A DNA stretch of 64,000 nt from NCBI RefSeq assembly GCF_910591885.1, contig NC_063283.1, positions 6,557,001 to 6,621,000 of the forward strand, read 5' to 3'. Below, piece by piece: positions 11,309 through 23,379 of this stretch. The first letter of the stretch is position 1, and the number at the start of each line of letters is the position of its first letter. The DNA is from Bombus terrestris. Its lineage: Eukaryota > Arthropoda > Insecta > Hymenoptera > Apidae. Below the pieces are notes generated by a model. The model did no database searches. It worked only from the letters and a program-made list of their open reading frames with translations, and was not told the DNA's origin. A program made the position numbers and the translations under genes.

Positions 11309-11719
11309 TTAAAGTTCGATAAACTCCATAACGTAGCGATCATCTTTCTTCGCGTGGAATTTCATTTCGAACAAACGAAAAAGTCGACAGTTTCCGGGCC
11401 GATACTTTAAATAGAAAACGCGGTTTCTCGTTTTATAGCCGTGGAAAATGTTAAGCGGAGAAGGTGGCGGGCTGTCCCCGTGGCGCAAGCGGCACGAAAC
11501 TCGCGAGAAACTTTGAATTCGCAATTTACCCTCCAAAGAGACTAAATTCGCATGCTCCGAAACGAATTCGAACTTGTAACGGGAAAGATTTGCCGTGCAA
11601 ACAGAATTACCAACTACTGCGAGGTGTCGGTGATCGCGTGGATGCCTGTGTCGAGTTTTCTGTTGATTTTTCCTCGGATCTCCTTCGCCGGCTAACAGCC
11701 ACGTGAATTTTTCTCGCAT
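11309..11719 (-). other. CpG-rich island open on both strands (unproven 136-codon frame)
   Basis: The minus strand is open for 136 codons and the plus strand for 80 codons at 11464-11706. The minus translation is Arg- and His-rich near the start, with a Pro-Pro-Pro-Ser stretch in the middle. It shows no domain, signal peptide or family motif that I recognise. The longer frame is probably a by-product of higher GC content, since TAA, TAG and TGA become rarer. It could also be an untranslated exon or a regulatory island. The name given here is a description, not a gene call. Confidence 0.2.
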
Positions 11720-13130
11720 AACATCTATGTTTAACCCTTTGCTTGAAAATTTCCCCGTTCAAAGTTGAGTATTATATTTGATGCGAGTAGACTGAATCGA
11801 TATATCTATCGTACGTGTTTCGATATGATTATTCACGTTCGATTCCGTTCACAAACAAATAATATTGGTGCGTCGTAGAGCAGGAAATTTCCAATTTTTT
11901 CCGATTTCTGACAAGTTTATTAAATTGATTTATAAAATGACATATCTGCAAACCGAGATAGTACAAATACGAATAAAAATAGTATCGATTTATTCATCGT
12001 GCATTTTCGTTTCATTATGTATCAGGGATTGTTGGCCACCCTATGTATAAATTCTCATAGGCATATTGTGATTTAAATTGAAATGCAATGCTGTCTGATG
12101 AAATTTCGACAATGAAGCAGAGTACTACGTAAATGAATTTTACACAATCACAAATCCAACGATCCTTCTATTCGTCGTGAAATCGTCGAAACCGAGAGGA
12201 TGAGATTTATCTGTGCAAGGAAAGTGTAGAAGCGACGAAATTAATTCCTTATTAATTTAGATACTGATATTATCGAGTAATAAATTATTTTCAGTTCAAC
12301 TGAAAAACAGTACTAACGAATGGATTTTACTTCCAAGAATAAATAGATAAAAATGATAAGGTACAATAGAAACAAATAGAATGAAATTAAAAATTGTATC
12401 AGGTGGAAATTAACACGAATACAGTACGTACTTATTTTTATAATCTTGCACGTTTCAGTCTGGGAAATGAGATCTTAACAAGGCGCGAAGAACTCGCGGC
12501 AAAAGCCGCTATTTAAAGGGAGACTACGTTTAATTCACTCGAAAATGTCTGTCATTTAGCAGCAGGAAACTAGGAAACAGACACCGGTTCTCTATCTCGA
12601 GAGCTCGTGAAACTTTCTTCCCCAACTGAGTTCCTTCACTTTCAAACTTTTCCCTCCCACGCTTTTTCCCGATGACTAATAACCAAGATTTTTTCGATTG
12701 TTTACGAGCTAAACGCGCACCAACTTTTCCTTAATCATGTAGATTAATTATTCATCATAATTAAAGAACTTGCCTGTTCCCGGCGAAAATTTATCTTTCG
12801 TTGTGTTATCTGCGTTTTCTGTTTACGTTACAGCCAAAGTTCTTTGGAAAATTGAAGTTGCTGTTCGAGATTAAAATTTCTAAAGCAAAGAGGAGAAATG
12901 AACACGTTGGGCAAAGCTGCTTCTACGATATTGAATAAAATGTTGTTCCTTGTAAGCAAACGTTTCAGAAAGTTTCGGATTTTATCGATCTTATTAATAT
13001 TATTTATTGAAATCTGTATTTTCATATGAATTTTACGTCCACCTGTTTATTTATCGTATCATATAATTCGATGGATATTACGTTGGTAATAATTCGACAA
13101 TATATTACTTGATATTTCTGCGTGTAATTA
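11720..13130. other. Intergenic DNA with one weak core-promoter-like spot
   Basis: At 12497-12510 the sequence GCGGC-AAAA-GCCGC forms a tight hairpin. It is followed at once by CTATTTAAAG, which resembles a TATA box. No open frame or splice donor close downstream supports a transcript. 'TTAACCCTTTGC' at about 11731 resembles a piggyBac-type end, but no partner end is visible nearby. The rest is AT-rich. Confidence 0.3.
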
Positions 13131-14145
13131 CTACAATTTTATATTTGTAAATTTTATAAAATGTAGTTCGTTTGATATTCAAAAAATGGAACTAGGTGCG
13201 TCGCTTTATCCTCTATTTCTGGAGATACTGCTTTTTAAAGTACAGCTAGCAATATTCTCCGCGTTGCTTTATCTTTCCACATATTTTCGCTCCTTTCTTC
13301 GAGACGATTCTTCTTCAACGAAAGTGATTCTCATACCCAGTCTCGAGGTGGAATTCCTACACGATTCAGTCTGAAAATCGCCGAAAATATCGCGTACAAA
13401 GTTGCCACGTTCTAGGAGTACGACACACGAATTTATGACAAGTTTCGCGTGCGATCAAACTTTGTGCTCTAACTTTCAGGAAGAGGATCAGATAGGCTCG
13501 TCGAAATACTTGAAAAAACAAATTCAGAAGTATAAGTACATTAAAGAAATTGCAATATTTTTTCGTATATTTTATTATTTATTCGATGAATTATTTACAA
13601 CAATATATAAAGATATTTACAACTGATAAAAGTGTTTAATTCTAAGAAATTTTTCGAAACGATACTTCGGATCTATTGGACAGGATTTGTTCTTTGCTCT
13701 TCTTTTTTTTTGCTTTCAATTTCCCAAGTATCCTATTTCAAAAAGTTTCGTAATCTTCGCAAAAGACAATACTTAAAATTCATGGGAAAATTCATTTCTA
13801 CTAAAAAATCAATTCCCAACAGAGATCCTAATATTTCTTACGCCTTTGAACATTTCTATCCGCTTCTTTAAAATATCGAACTTCTTTGATATAATCGAAA
13901 GTATAAGAAGCAATGGTTGCAATTCCAATAACTTTGGCATCGTTTCAATAATCCTAAAATGGTGTAATAATTTTCGCAAGAATCGCTTTTCAACGCGCTC
14001 TAGACATATCAAAAATCATTTGCAAATATCCGAAGAACCGCAATTTCTTCGTTCTCGACATCTCGGTGAAATTGAGATTTTAATAATTCCAATAATTTTC
14101 AAATATTCCAACAATTCTTAAGTATTCGACGAAACAAACGAAGAA
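13131..14145. other. AT-rich stretch with several short frames, no supported gene
   Basis: Frames of 60-90 codons occur on both strands between 13186 and 14121. Their translations are rich in Phe, Ile, Lys and Asn, as expected from AT-rich DNA, and none contains a recognisable motif. Repeated 'ttccaataatttt'-like words near 13920-14120 give mild internal repetition. Confidence 0.4.
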
Positions 14146-14787
14146 TCATTTCCATATATCCAAGGCAGCCCGATTCAGACAAGTTCGTCGTCCCGAACAG
14201 TTTAAAAAGCGATAGCCAGGCTCTTGCGGAAGGACGTTTCGTTTCGGCGACGTGGAATCGCAATATAAATCCGGAGAAGCTCCGGCGAATTCAAATGTAC
14301 ACCGACTTCCTGTGACATCTTGCCGCGTAAATATCCTCGGGCGTTCCGATCGCATTTTACCGTGCTCGCCCCTTCGAATAAAAATTGCCAACTCTGGAAA
14401 CGGCCGGTCGCCACCCCATCCAGACTTTCGATTATCTCTCGCTGGATTTTTACACGCGCCTGGCAACGTTCGATCGCTTCGTTCGTTGCATATGATTTGT
14501 CGTCCACCTGCTGTCACGCCGTTGGAAAAATCGGCAGACCCGTAACAGCAACGAGCGTTGGGAAACGTTGCAACGTGATTTGCGACGCGTTTCTCATTTC
14601 CTCCCTCGCTTGTTGTTCCAAAGATTTTACATGCAAAGTTTCGTCTGCTCCTTGCGTACACAGGGTGGCCCGTAATTAAGGGAAAGATTGGGTTTTGTAG
14701 ATTGAAAAAAATATGTCGAAGACACGGAGTAAAATTTGTCCACATGACGCCTAGTTTCTGAGGAAATCGAGTTGGAAAATTTATCAA
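14146..14787 (-). other. 213-codon open frame in a GC-richer island, probably not a gene
   Basis: This is the longest open frame in the window. Its first 40 codons or so (14660-14787) fall on a sequence that looks like an interspersed repeat, starting near 14666 with 'cagggtggcccg' on the plus strand. The rest (14150-14660) is a GC-richer island in which other frames are also open: 97 and 119 codons on plus and 101 on minus. The translation is rich in Arg, Cys, Gly and Pro and has no domain that I recognise. Being open in several frames at once argues for base composition rather than coding. An untranslated exon or regulatory island is equally possible. Confidence 0.2.
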
Positions 14788-14960
14788 GTATACTTCAACT
14801 GTAAAAGCTGAGATACGTGTAAATAATCAGCAGAAGGTTATTGTACGTGCGAAAATAAGTGGAGATCGTGAGATGGAATTTTTCCTATCGAAGCCTCGTT
14901 TCCAAGAAAAAAATAAAGTTTGAACGTGTTTGGTTAAGAGCTGGTTTGGAACAAGAGAAA
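14660..14960. repeat. Degenerate interspersed repeat fragment
   Basis: It begins near 14664 with 'acacagggtggcccgtaatt', a form often seen at the ends of insect DNA elements. It includes 'tttctgaggaaatcgagttgg' (14756) and 'gaagcctcgtttccaag' (14890). The last phrase is shared with the array at 35195-35560 ('gaagcctcgtttccaggg' at 35336), so both belong to one dispersed family. The element class is not clear from the sequence. Confidence 0.45.
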
Positions 14961-16275
14961 TACGACGCTGGGAGTTTTGTGGGAAGAATTTTTATAAACC
15001 TCAATCGTATTCGACGAGAATGATTAATAGATCCAATGTATTTTTACCTACATATTGATAATTATCGACTTAGTAAATGTTTAGGTTGAATTAGTATACT
15101 GCACGATTATTGCGGTTATGCAAAATGTACGTGTTACGTAGTTTGATATGTTTTTGTTCAAAATTACCTCTGATATTGATCGACACTCGTCTAGATTATA
15201 TTAATTAGCGTCAAATAGATGTCAGAAATGTGATATTAATTATATCTCAAAGAGAAAACGAACATATTATTCGTTCCTTGCTGATGAAGATTAAAATATC
15301 AATCTTCGTAGATATTTTCACTTCCTCTAGCAACAAATGTTCGTTGAAATTAAATGCGCTCAACGAGACCGGTGTTTAACGAAGGAAAGAAAATAAAAAT
15401 CGCGTGGAAATTTATTTTCACGGTAAAACTACAATTTCTCTATTCGATATATATTTTTTTTACGTCATTCCACGTTTATCTGAGTGCATTAAAGAGTCCG
15501 AGGTCCATGGAACTCTTCATTTCCGGCGGCGTTCGACAGAAAAACAATCTTCTATGCCCCTCGAGACTTTCTCGTATTCTCTGAATTTTACGATCAACTA
15601 ATGGCCATCGTTATTTCTTCTCTTTTTTCACCTCGAAAAAATCACCAAATAATACAAATGCCCCGTACCATGTACTATATACAGTGGGAAATAAAAATAA
15701 ATGAACAGGTAACGAAAGTAGAGATAGCAATGAAACGTAGTCGAACTAGCACTAGCATGACCCACTTTGCCAAATGATCGTACATCTAAGAATATTGAAA
15801 ATGGTCCGCATAAACGTATGCTGTATTTGTCTTCGTTTACGAGATATGTAAAACGAATTTTGCAAATAGAGCGTAAATAAATCGATCGGAAACGTTGAAA
15901 CTCTAAGGTTCGGAATCGAAGGAGCTTCCCAACAAACTTGGGAAACATCGGTAACTATACAGGGCGTAACCGGATCCATGACAAGACGCCTACCAAGTTG
16001 CCTTGAAATGCAAAATGATCATCTGGAGCATCTTCTGTAATTGTATTTAGATAACACAAAATCAGAACAGCAATTTGGTTACATCTCGCAAACGCAAACA
16101 TCCGGACCATGTGCCTATATGAACCTTTTACATCGTTTTTAAATCCACAATCATCTGCTGAAATGGGTTCCGCATATCTTTAGAGTATACTATACAGTAT
16201 GTATAAATTGTTCAATAAATAATCGAAGATAATGTTGATATTTTTGCGTAAACAAGACGTACATTTAACGGAACT
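14961..16275. other. AT-rich intergenic DNA
   Basis: No supported gene. 'atatacagtgggaaataaaaa' at about 15678 resembles a Tc1-type end, but I found no matching inverted partner. A small CpG-richer patch at about 15500-15575 is non-repetitive. 'acagggcgtaaccgg' near 15959 is another possible element edge. Confidence 0.35.
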
Positions 16276-16638
16276 TCATCTATGTGTATAGATAGTGTCA
16301 TCTAAAGCAACATCGTCCCTCGTAGTTTTCGTTGATGAAAATTTCGCTGGACAGGTGAATTTTTCGGCTCTTGGTACTTCGTCGTCAACGATATTTCGCA
16401 TTTGAGATCCCCGGCCACCCTGTTCCACCCCCTTGGTTCCTCGAGTAATCTCAGTAATTCCCGAACAATTCCGTCTGGCCTGCCGTGTCTTTATTCCATC
16501 GCTGTCCAATTCCTTTTCTCTCTGAAACAATTCTTTGACTGCCGGCTCGAATGAATGGAGAATTTCAACAACCAGGTCCCTTCGAACACGCTTTGTGCAC
16601 CATTCCGCATTAGGAAGCTGCATCCAGTCACTTTGAAA
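16276..16638 (-). other. Unrecognised minus-strand open frame, 115-124 codons
   Basis: The frame is open down to a TGA at about 16276-16278. The furthest upstream start is a TTG codon; the first in-frame ATG lies about ten codons further in, which I prefer for a eukaryote. The translation is hydrophilic and reads like a soluble protein, with a 'FEPAVKELFQREKEL' stretch that could be helical. I recognise no domain. On the minus strand it contains 'cagggtggccgggg', a word similar to that starting the interspersed repeat at 14666, so part of it may derive from an element. There is no splice or promoter evidence. Chance openness in a GC-balanced patch is the main alternative. Confidence 0.15.
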
Positions 16639-16793
16639 TAATTGGCGCAAGTTTAATTAATCGCGTTCTGTCGCCATACTTTTACGTAAGTGATCGTGCT
16701 AGGACGAGGACAAGAGTTGGCTGATGCGATTTGCAACTTATTGGATATGCATATTTTGTGCGATTTACAGCGAACATCGGATTTCTGCGTTAT

Positions 16794-17020
16794 TTAACCT
16801 TTTCGCTACCATGCGTCACACACGTGTGACGCACTAGTTGCTTCACACAGCTGCTGCCAAACGTCACACGCACGTGACGCATTCTAAAAGCCGCTTCGAT
16901 TGCCTGCTAACCATTTTCTATCGTTATATATGTAACAATATGTGCCATATTATGCAACACGTGGAAAATTTGATACTCGAGCTACCGTGAACAGCCACCT
17001 TTTTCTTAAGAAAGGGTTAC
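16794..17020. mobile_element. Possible piggyBac-like MITE with internal CACGTG palindromes
   Basis: The left edge is TTAA followed by CCTTTTCGCTACC. The right edge reads AAAGGG followed by TTAC, which could be a decayed TTAA. TTAA target sites and CCC/TTT-type tips are the hallmarks of piggyBac, but the two tips match over only a few bases. Inside, GCGTCACAC-AC-GTGTGACGC (16814-16833) is a near-perfect palindrome. A variant, 'cgtcacacgcacgtgacgc', follows about 40 bp later. Confidence 0.35.
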
Positions 17021-17290
17021 AACATAATTAAGCATCGAGCGATAAAATAACGCATAATGGGTAAATAATTTACATACTGTTTTGTTCAAGTAAATGCTAC
17101 ATTAAAGTTCAAATATATCGTGTGTCGAAGTATATTAGAGCTTAAATATATTATACGACCCAATATTGTGTTTATACGTTCTGCATATTTTATCGAATTT
17201 GGACGCCGTACATATACGTTCTGTATATTTTATTTTATTCGTCTTGTTGCCATTTATTTATTTATTTTAGTTATTTATCTGTGAAATGCG
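17021..17290. repeat. Short direct repeats in AT-rich DNA
   Basis: 'tatacgttctgcatattttat' is repeated with one change about 44 bp further on ('tatacgttctgtatattttat', near 17173 and 17215). An older pair, 'aaagttcaaatatatc' / 'agagcttaaatatatt', precedes it with similar spacing. It looks like a small, degenerate array. Confidence 0.5.
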
Positions 17291-17364
17291 CTGGGGGAAT
17301 TCGATGTTGGTCCCGTTACTGGAACAGCGCACTAAAATTGCTAGGTTCTTAATTGTATCGAAAA

Positions 17365-17733
17365 TTAATCAACATGGAAATGGAAAAATTGCTGTTGAAA
17401 ATTTGTCTTTTTGCCGAAATTTTCCAGTGGGTTAACGTTCGCCAACAAAAAGTACACATAACGCGAGAAGAATATCGTCGCGTCCATTAGAGTCACGTCG
17501 AGCAAATACAGTTCGGCAATGATATGTTGCATAATTATTTGAAAAGTGACCAAAGGAATGACAAACTCGCTCAACATCGCATCATCTCGGGGCGAGAATA
17601 GAGTGGCGATGATGGCGCTATGCGGCGTCTCGCGCGTAAATCTTGCGTTTGAGGAACCGGAAGCGTCGTCGGTGGTCTTGCAATTTTGAATCAAACTCGC
17701 CCACTGCCAAATGCCGTTTATTGATTGTGCCAA
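17365..17733 (-). other. Unrecognised minus-strand open frame, 122 codons
   Basis: The frame starts at a TTG; the first ATG lies much further in, at the 'MLSEF' position (about codon 53). The stretch from codon 50 onwards is hydrophobic and could contain one or two membrane segments ('FVIPLVTFQIIMQHIIAELY' and 'FFSRYVYFLLANV'). No family is recognised. The 5' part shares wording with the DNA just upstream on the minus strand ('atttggcagtg' at about 17708 and 17825, each followed by 'ccgacgacg'), so it contains a small internal duplication. No promoter or splice signal supports expression, and base composition alone could explain the open frame. Confidence 0.15.
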
Positions 17734-20700
17734 ATTCCACGCGCGTGCGTGCCCCTCCTACCTCCCCCCGCCTTTGTTTCGGGGCTTTTTGATGCGCGCG
17801 TAAATCGTCGTCGGTTTTGCACTGCCAAATCCTTGATATTCTACCGACGATGATGAAATTCATTTTGCAAATCCTACGTCATTCTTACCTTTTCGTGGGA
17901 TCAGCCTTTTGTCCTATTTATTTCTCTCTTATTTATTATTGTATAATTACTAGACTATCGATATTTACGCATTTCTGGACAATGTTTGGAACGCGTTAGG
18001 ATTTCGTAGGAAACGACGACTTCTTAAGCAAATAGATGTTTCATGCATTTAGAAGAAATCGAGAAGTGCAAGCTGTAATACGAATATTAACGAAGAAACA
18101 TATAAAATGTCGAAGGTTCTTTCTATTAATATTTGGCAGGCAAAATAATTCTCCATGGAGATTTTACTTTTTCCATTGTATTCCCGAAAACGTGAATGTT
18201 TATAAAAGTCCGCAGTCTAACGATAATACTCTTATTCGTCGAAAAAATTTACGAAAAAGTTCGTCTCTTTCGAAGACGATGCTGCAAGCTTTTGAGCGAC
18301 GGTCCATGGTATGCGAAAATCTAGAAAATGTGAAAAATAAAACACTCGTGACAACAGTTAATAATATTTCCTGTCCTTAAGTTATAGAGATAAAAATTTG
18401 AATCTTCGTAATAGTTCACTGTCCGAGTAAATTCTCTCATCTGTGTATTTTCCAATTTCGATGTTGATTAACGTCATAAAAATATATATCAAACTTACAT
18501 TTAATTTGTACGTCAAATCGCTTGAAAACACTTTTCTTCTTTTTTTTTCTTTTTCTAACGCGTTATAAACTTTCGTGTATTTTATTTTTCAAGATTTTTG
18601 ATTCAGCAAAGAGCTGTCCTCGACCACGCTCGGACTTGCGGGAATTTTTTGGCAAGCGGAAGAGAAATCGTCAGATTAAACACACGTGGTGTTTTTTCAG
18701 CGAATTGAAATTCGTTAGTCGAGATTCGAGCTGTTTCGCGTTTATTGTCGATCGAATTCCCATTCTTTTTTTCGTTCTTTCCTTTTCATCCCCGTGCCCC
18801 GCGCCCGCCGGATTATCGAAACGGTTGTTACCGCGAGAGAAAACTCGATAACTTCGATTTCCTGTTCGATGTAAAACGAGCCACGTTTACCACCGAGTTG
18901 CTCTCCCGCGAAATTTCCTGTTCAATTTCGTATCGACGCTTTCGCCAAACTATTGTTTTCCTCCGTTCTTTTTTCCTTTTCTGTCTTCCCCGTTTATCCT
19001 TTTCTCTGTTTCTCCTCGTTTTTTACTTCAATTTCTCTCTTTCTTTTCTTCATTCGAATCACGAAACACAAAAACGAATTGTTGGAAAACTAAAGTAAAC
19101 AATGTCGCGAAAAGAACAAACCAGACGCGTGGAAACGCGGCACTTTTTCACAAAGAAACCTGACGAAAATGTTTACCGACTGAGAGCCTGCAGTTGGTCT
19201 TTTTTTGTTCGTTAAAGCGATTAGGTTTCTGGCCAACGTGTGCTTCATTAGCCAAAATAAGGAATTAAAGGCCACGCGAAAGGAGGACGATTCTCTCTCC
19301 GCTGCTTAACGTCGAACGCATGTTTGAATCTCTTTCGTGAATTAAAAATTATCAGAAGACAATTAAAGTACGATTTTAATTAAATATTTCAGACTTTTGA
19401 AGAGAAAAAGACTTCGAGGTAATTTTAAAAAATTAGTAGACTATCGATATTGAAACCCGGAAGAATTTCTCGGACAGACAGTGTACAGGATAACAATTTT
19501 TAAAAAATGATAAAAAAAATAAACGAAAAATTTGTACTGGAAATAGATAGATACGTAATTATGTAAATTAATATGGTTTGACAACTTTTTTACAAAAATT
19601 AATACAACTTTTCCCTTTTCTTCTTTCAGATATCTCTATCGTACAAGAAGAATATCGAGTTATCGTGGTAAGTGTTTTATTTACGCAACTGAAAATTCAT
19701 ATGTAACGGCTTTTTCATTTTTCCTGGACAAAAATGACACCTACCGTCGAATTTTTCCACGTAACGTCCATCTTCGTTCGTAAATATTTATATCAATAAT
19801 ACATTAAGATCTTAAGTGGATCTTCTTCTTCAAATTCTTCAACTTCTCGCCGAATGAAAATGAATCGGTTCTCCAAAATGGAAGAATTCGACAATCTAAA
19901 AAGAAAAAAATGATGTTAAAAGAATCCCAATTTAAGTAAAAATTGAACGATATCGTACGAGCGAAGCTGGTCTTCCAGAAACTACAGAGAAATTCAATTT
20001 TCTCCCTATTAAACGGATCGTCGTGAATTACGGAAGAATTCGATATGGTTTGAATCAAACAAACGTTCCGGAGGCATGCGACTAAATTCGATTCCCATCG
20101 AGTTAAATAAACTTCCCAGAAGCGAAGAAGAGGATTCGATCGAGCATGGTTCGCCAAAAGATCTCGAAATTTCTTTAAATTTCACGTGCATGTTGATTTT
20201 TTTCCGAATAAAGGCAGAATACAAATTCTGTTTTTAGCGAAAGAAGTTGGTAAATTGAATTTTCATTGGAAGCGAGAGAAATTACTTGTTGCAGCTTATA
20301 GATCTTCAATCTGATCTTCAGCTTTAGGGATCTTTTTTATTTTAGGAATTCTGTATTTTATTTTTTTTATTCAGGAAATTTATTTAAAATATGGAGATTA
20401 ATTGCGAAGAATAACGTATGGAAGGTTTTACGATTAAACCTGTTATTCGAATATTAGCAGAAAACTACTATACTCTCTTCATTCTCATTGTTTAACCTTC
20501 ATTATATGATTTATTAGCTATCACACAGAGACTGTTTTAAATCAGTGTATTTAAATAACTGGAAATTTAATCGATATTCATATATTCAAATGTAATTGTA
20601 TAGAAGTCAGAACGATTAATCAGAACGAAATACAAACTATATATTTACCAGTTTTATTTAGCAGTATCCGCTCTGGAAAAAGAATAAAAAAATTCTCTGC

Positions 20701-20904
20701 TTGGAGTTAAAAGTTCAAAAGTGCAAAAAAGATGACGTTTAAATTTAACAAACCTCTGCTGTTATTTAAAAATACATTTTTATTAACAACTACATAGATT
20801 TCTGAATACTTGGAACTACAGCTTGACTAAAATTCTAATCGTTTAAAGGCAACAGAAATATTTTCGTTGTCTTTTAACCGATTATTTATCACTTCTATCG
20901 CGTT
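17734..20904. other. Long stretch without a supported gene
   Basis: There is a CpG-rich patch with C-rich runs at 17740-17830. A pyrimidine-rich block at 18510-19060 opens long Phe/Ser/Leu-rich plus-strand frames, but these are translations of CT-rich sequence. From 19280 to 20900 the DNA is AT-rich. Frames of 70-117 codons at 19804-20224 on the minus strand have no recognisable motif. Confidence 0.4.
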
Positions 20905-21113
20905 CACAGATTTTCTACTGTGGTACCGTGGACGAAAGGCTTAAGAGATACCGGGTGAACCATAAACAATGTCGCGAGAAAGCCTAAGTGCCGCGAAGAC
21001 AAAGGGATGCTAAGAGAGAAAGACGAATTAACAGTCGGTGTTAGTCGAGAAATCAGAGAGTGCGAATTACGTTGTCGAGAGAGTGTGGTCAGCGTGAGAG
21101 AGAGCATTGGAAC
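20905..21113 (-). repeat. Dispersed repeat family, copy 2 (minus orientation)
   Basis: Reverse-complemented, this segment lines up in order with 480-800. Both copies share 'tctc(a/g)actaacac', 'ctttgtctt', 'ctcgcg(a/g)cattgtttatgg' and 'gtccacg'. The minus-strand frame at 20904-21107 is a Ser/Leu/Thr-rich translation of this CT-rich repeat and is not called as a gene. The limits of the element are not defined by two copies alone, but similarity fades near 'caatgct' at one end and 'ggtaccac' at the other. Confidence 0.6.
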
Positions 21114-23379
21114 ATTTAGTTGTCTAAATTATAGTACGTTATTGTATTTAGTTCACGTTAAACAACCATGGTTTCCTGTTTAACCAACACCTGCTTAATC
21201 CATTTGAAATGAACTAATAAATAATAAAGATCCTACACTACTTTTGGACAAAGTGTACGCGGTACAATATAGCAAATATTAATTTTATTGCGCGTACTGG
21301 ATTTTTCATGCTTGAGATACTTGAATACCTGTATTTTACGTGATCAATAATCCCCCTTAAACGATCTTAAATATCGTTTTTCGCGTAATGTAAAACCGGG
21401 CTTATTCCACGGACGTCATTTTAGTAACTTTTCCGTTCGCTCGATAAATTCACTATTTCATAAACGAGAAAACTCGATTCGAAATTGGGTTAACACGAGG
21501 TCGATATCGAGCTGAGTGAAGCGCGTATTAACATCGCCAGGCACGTAATGCTTTGCCGATCAAATGTTGTGCATGCGTGTAATTACTAATAAAGAGCGAG
21601 CCGCGTTTATTCAGTCGGCGCTTCCCTGAAAAATTCCCTAGCACGACGTTTAATATGGATCACGGGACCTGATATTCTGTCGCACGTCGTTTAATGGAAA
21701 CATCTGCGTAATTAATCCTAGTATAATGCACGCACGAAACGCGTGAATTACGATGCAACGTAGCACCTGTAATCAAAAGTAATATCGAAGATCTAGGGAC
21801 ATTTTGCGTGGGAATAATTTAACGCTAATCTTACCGGGCTCGGTCAGGTGATTGATTTGAAAATTTCATTTCAAATTATACATTCATCGTTATATTATTT
21901 CATTATGGAAAATTAATGGTAAAAGTTGCAGTTATTTTTCAATATTTCGAATAATTATTCGTCTTATATTGCGCTGCAGGGAATTCATTTGTAATGAAAC
22001 TCGATTAAACTCTTGAATATTTGAAATAATGATATTTTCATATGCTTGAAATATTGTTTATGGGATAATTGATAATGGAAAGTATCATACACGCTACAGT
22101 TATAATAAATTCGGAACGATCGTAATAAAAGTGTACAGGGATTGCGTCGTATTGCATCGTTGAAAAAAATATGGTGGCGTTTAAGTGCTTAACAAATTTA
22201 AATGCGAGCTTACGAGTAAATTAGCGGAAATTAGATCGTGATAAATAAGATGCTGTCGAGGCGAGAGCAAGCCATTTTAATTCAACCTATCCCATTATTC
22301 CGGATTAGCGTTTGAAAAATGAAAGAGATGAACGTATCGTATAGAGGAAGGAGACAAAATTTTATTACAATTAAATCCTTTTAAAGAAGAGAATTTTTCT
22401 GTTGAAATTAATACTAAAGGCAGAGGGAACGAAACACATTTTTCCTATTTTGTAGCTCGAACGAAAAGCGTAGATTATTGCTCGCTTGCTAAACGTAGAC
22501 TTAAACGCTCGAATGCAAATTACTTTTGTTTTACACGTCGGTAAAAAGTAACTGTAACATGTAGATACACCTCTGGGCTAGGGAAAATTTTATATCTCGA
22601 AGTTTCGCATGCATCCGTAAATAGTTTTCATTACTTTGTTTTGCAGAATGCAATTACAATTAACAAAGAAATATTTTTCGCAAAAGAGTAGCTTTAAAGA
22701 TACGTGCATCTGTTTTCCGTATATTTTAAATGAAATTCTTTTCCGTTCCTCCTCTTTTTGATATATAGATAATTTTGTTTAATGTGAACTTTGAGTTTTG
22801 TTAAGTACACGGTGCACAACATTTATCTGTTTGGAGCCGATTCGAAACAACTTATAGAATTTCGGGTATTATCTTTAGTTTCGTAGCATCGGAACTTTTC
22901 TTTAACAGAATCTGTTAGAATTACACCGAAGAATTTCAAGGCTTCCCCATTGTTCCCGGAGATCTAATTACCTCTTCGGCAAGTTCACTTAGGAAGAGTT
23001 CACTTGTTAGAAGACGCGCAATAATAACGATTCAGCGGCAGTTTCTTGAATACAGAGCACCTCGAAGAAAAGAAATACGTAGTAAGTAGGAAACCCCGGC
23101 TCTTTCTTTCTGATAAATTCAGCAGCAGTATCGGATATCGGAAATCTTTTCTATTCATTTCAAATAATTCAATCTTCATTAAGCCGTAAATTAAATTCGA
23201 GCGTAATTTTTACTTTCGTTCGCTGAATATCTTGCGCGCCTTTAAATGATCTTCTCAATGTTACGCAAAAATATTCAGTCTTTTATGATCGCTGTAAAAT
23301 CGTTCGTTTATCGTCTATAAAAATCTATGGAATTTGTTAAAATCAATTTTCTTTTATTGCTTGTAAATTTCTTAGCGCC
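21114..23379. other. Long AT-rich stretch, no gene seen
   Basis: There are almost no open frames of 60 codons in over 2 kb. A CpG-richer patch lies at about 21470-21740. I found no repeat, element end or RNA gene. Confidence 0.5.

Noticed and set aside
12497..12545. Hairpin plus TATA-like CTATTTAAAG as a promoter
   Set aside because: No CpG island, initiator, donor site or open frame close downstream; TATA-like words are common in AT-rich DNA.
14146..14787. 213-codon minus frame as a protein-coding gene
   Set aside because: Its start lies in an interspersed repeat, and several other frames on both strands are open in the same GC-richer block. No domain is recognisable.
15678..15720. Tc1-like tip 'tacagtggg' as a transposon
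   Set aside because: No inverted partner within about 1 kb and no TA duplication that can be assigned.
18522..19098. Two overlapping plus frames of 109 and 117 codons
   Set aside because: Phe/Ser/Leu/Arg-rich translations of a long pyrimidine-rich strand. No start context, motif or splice signal.
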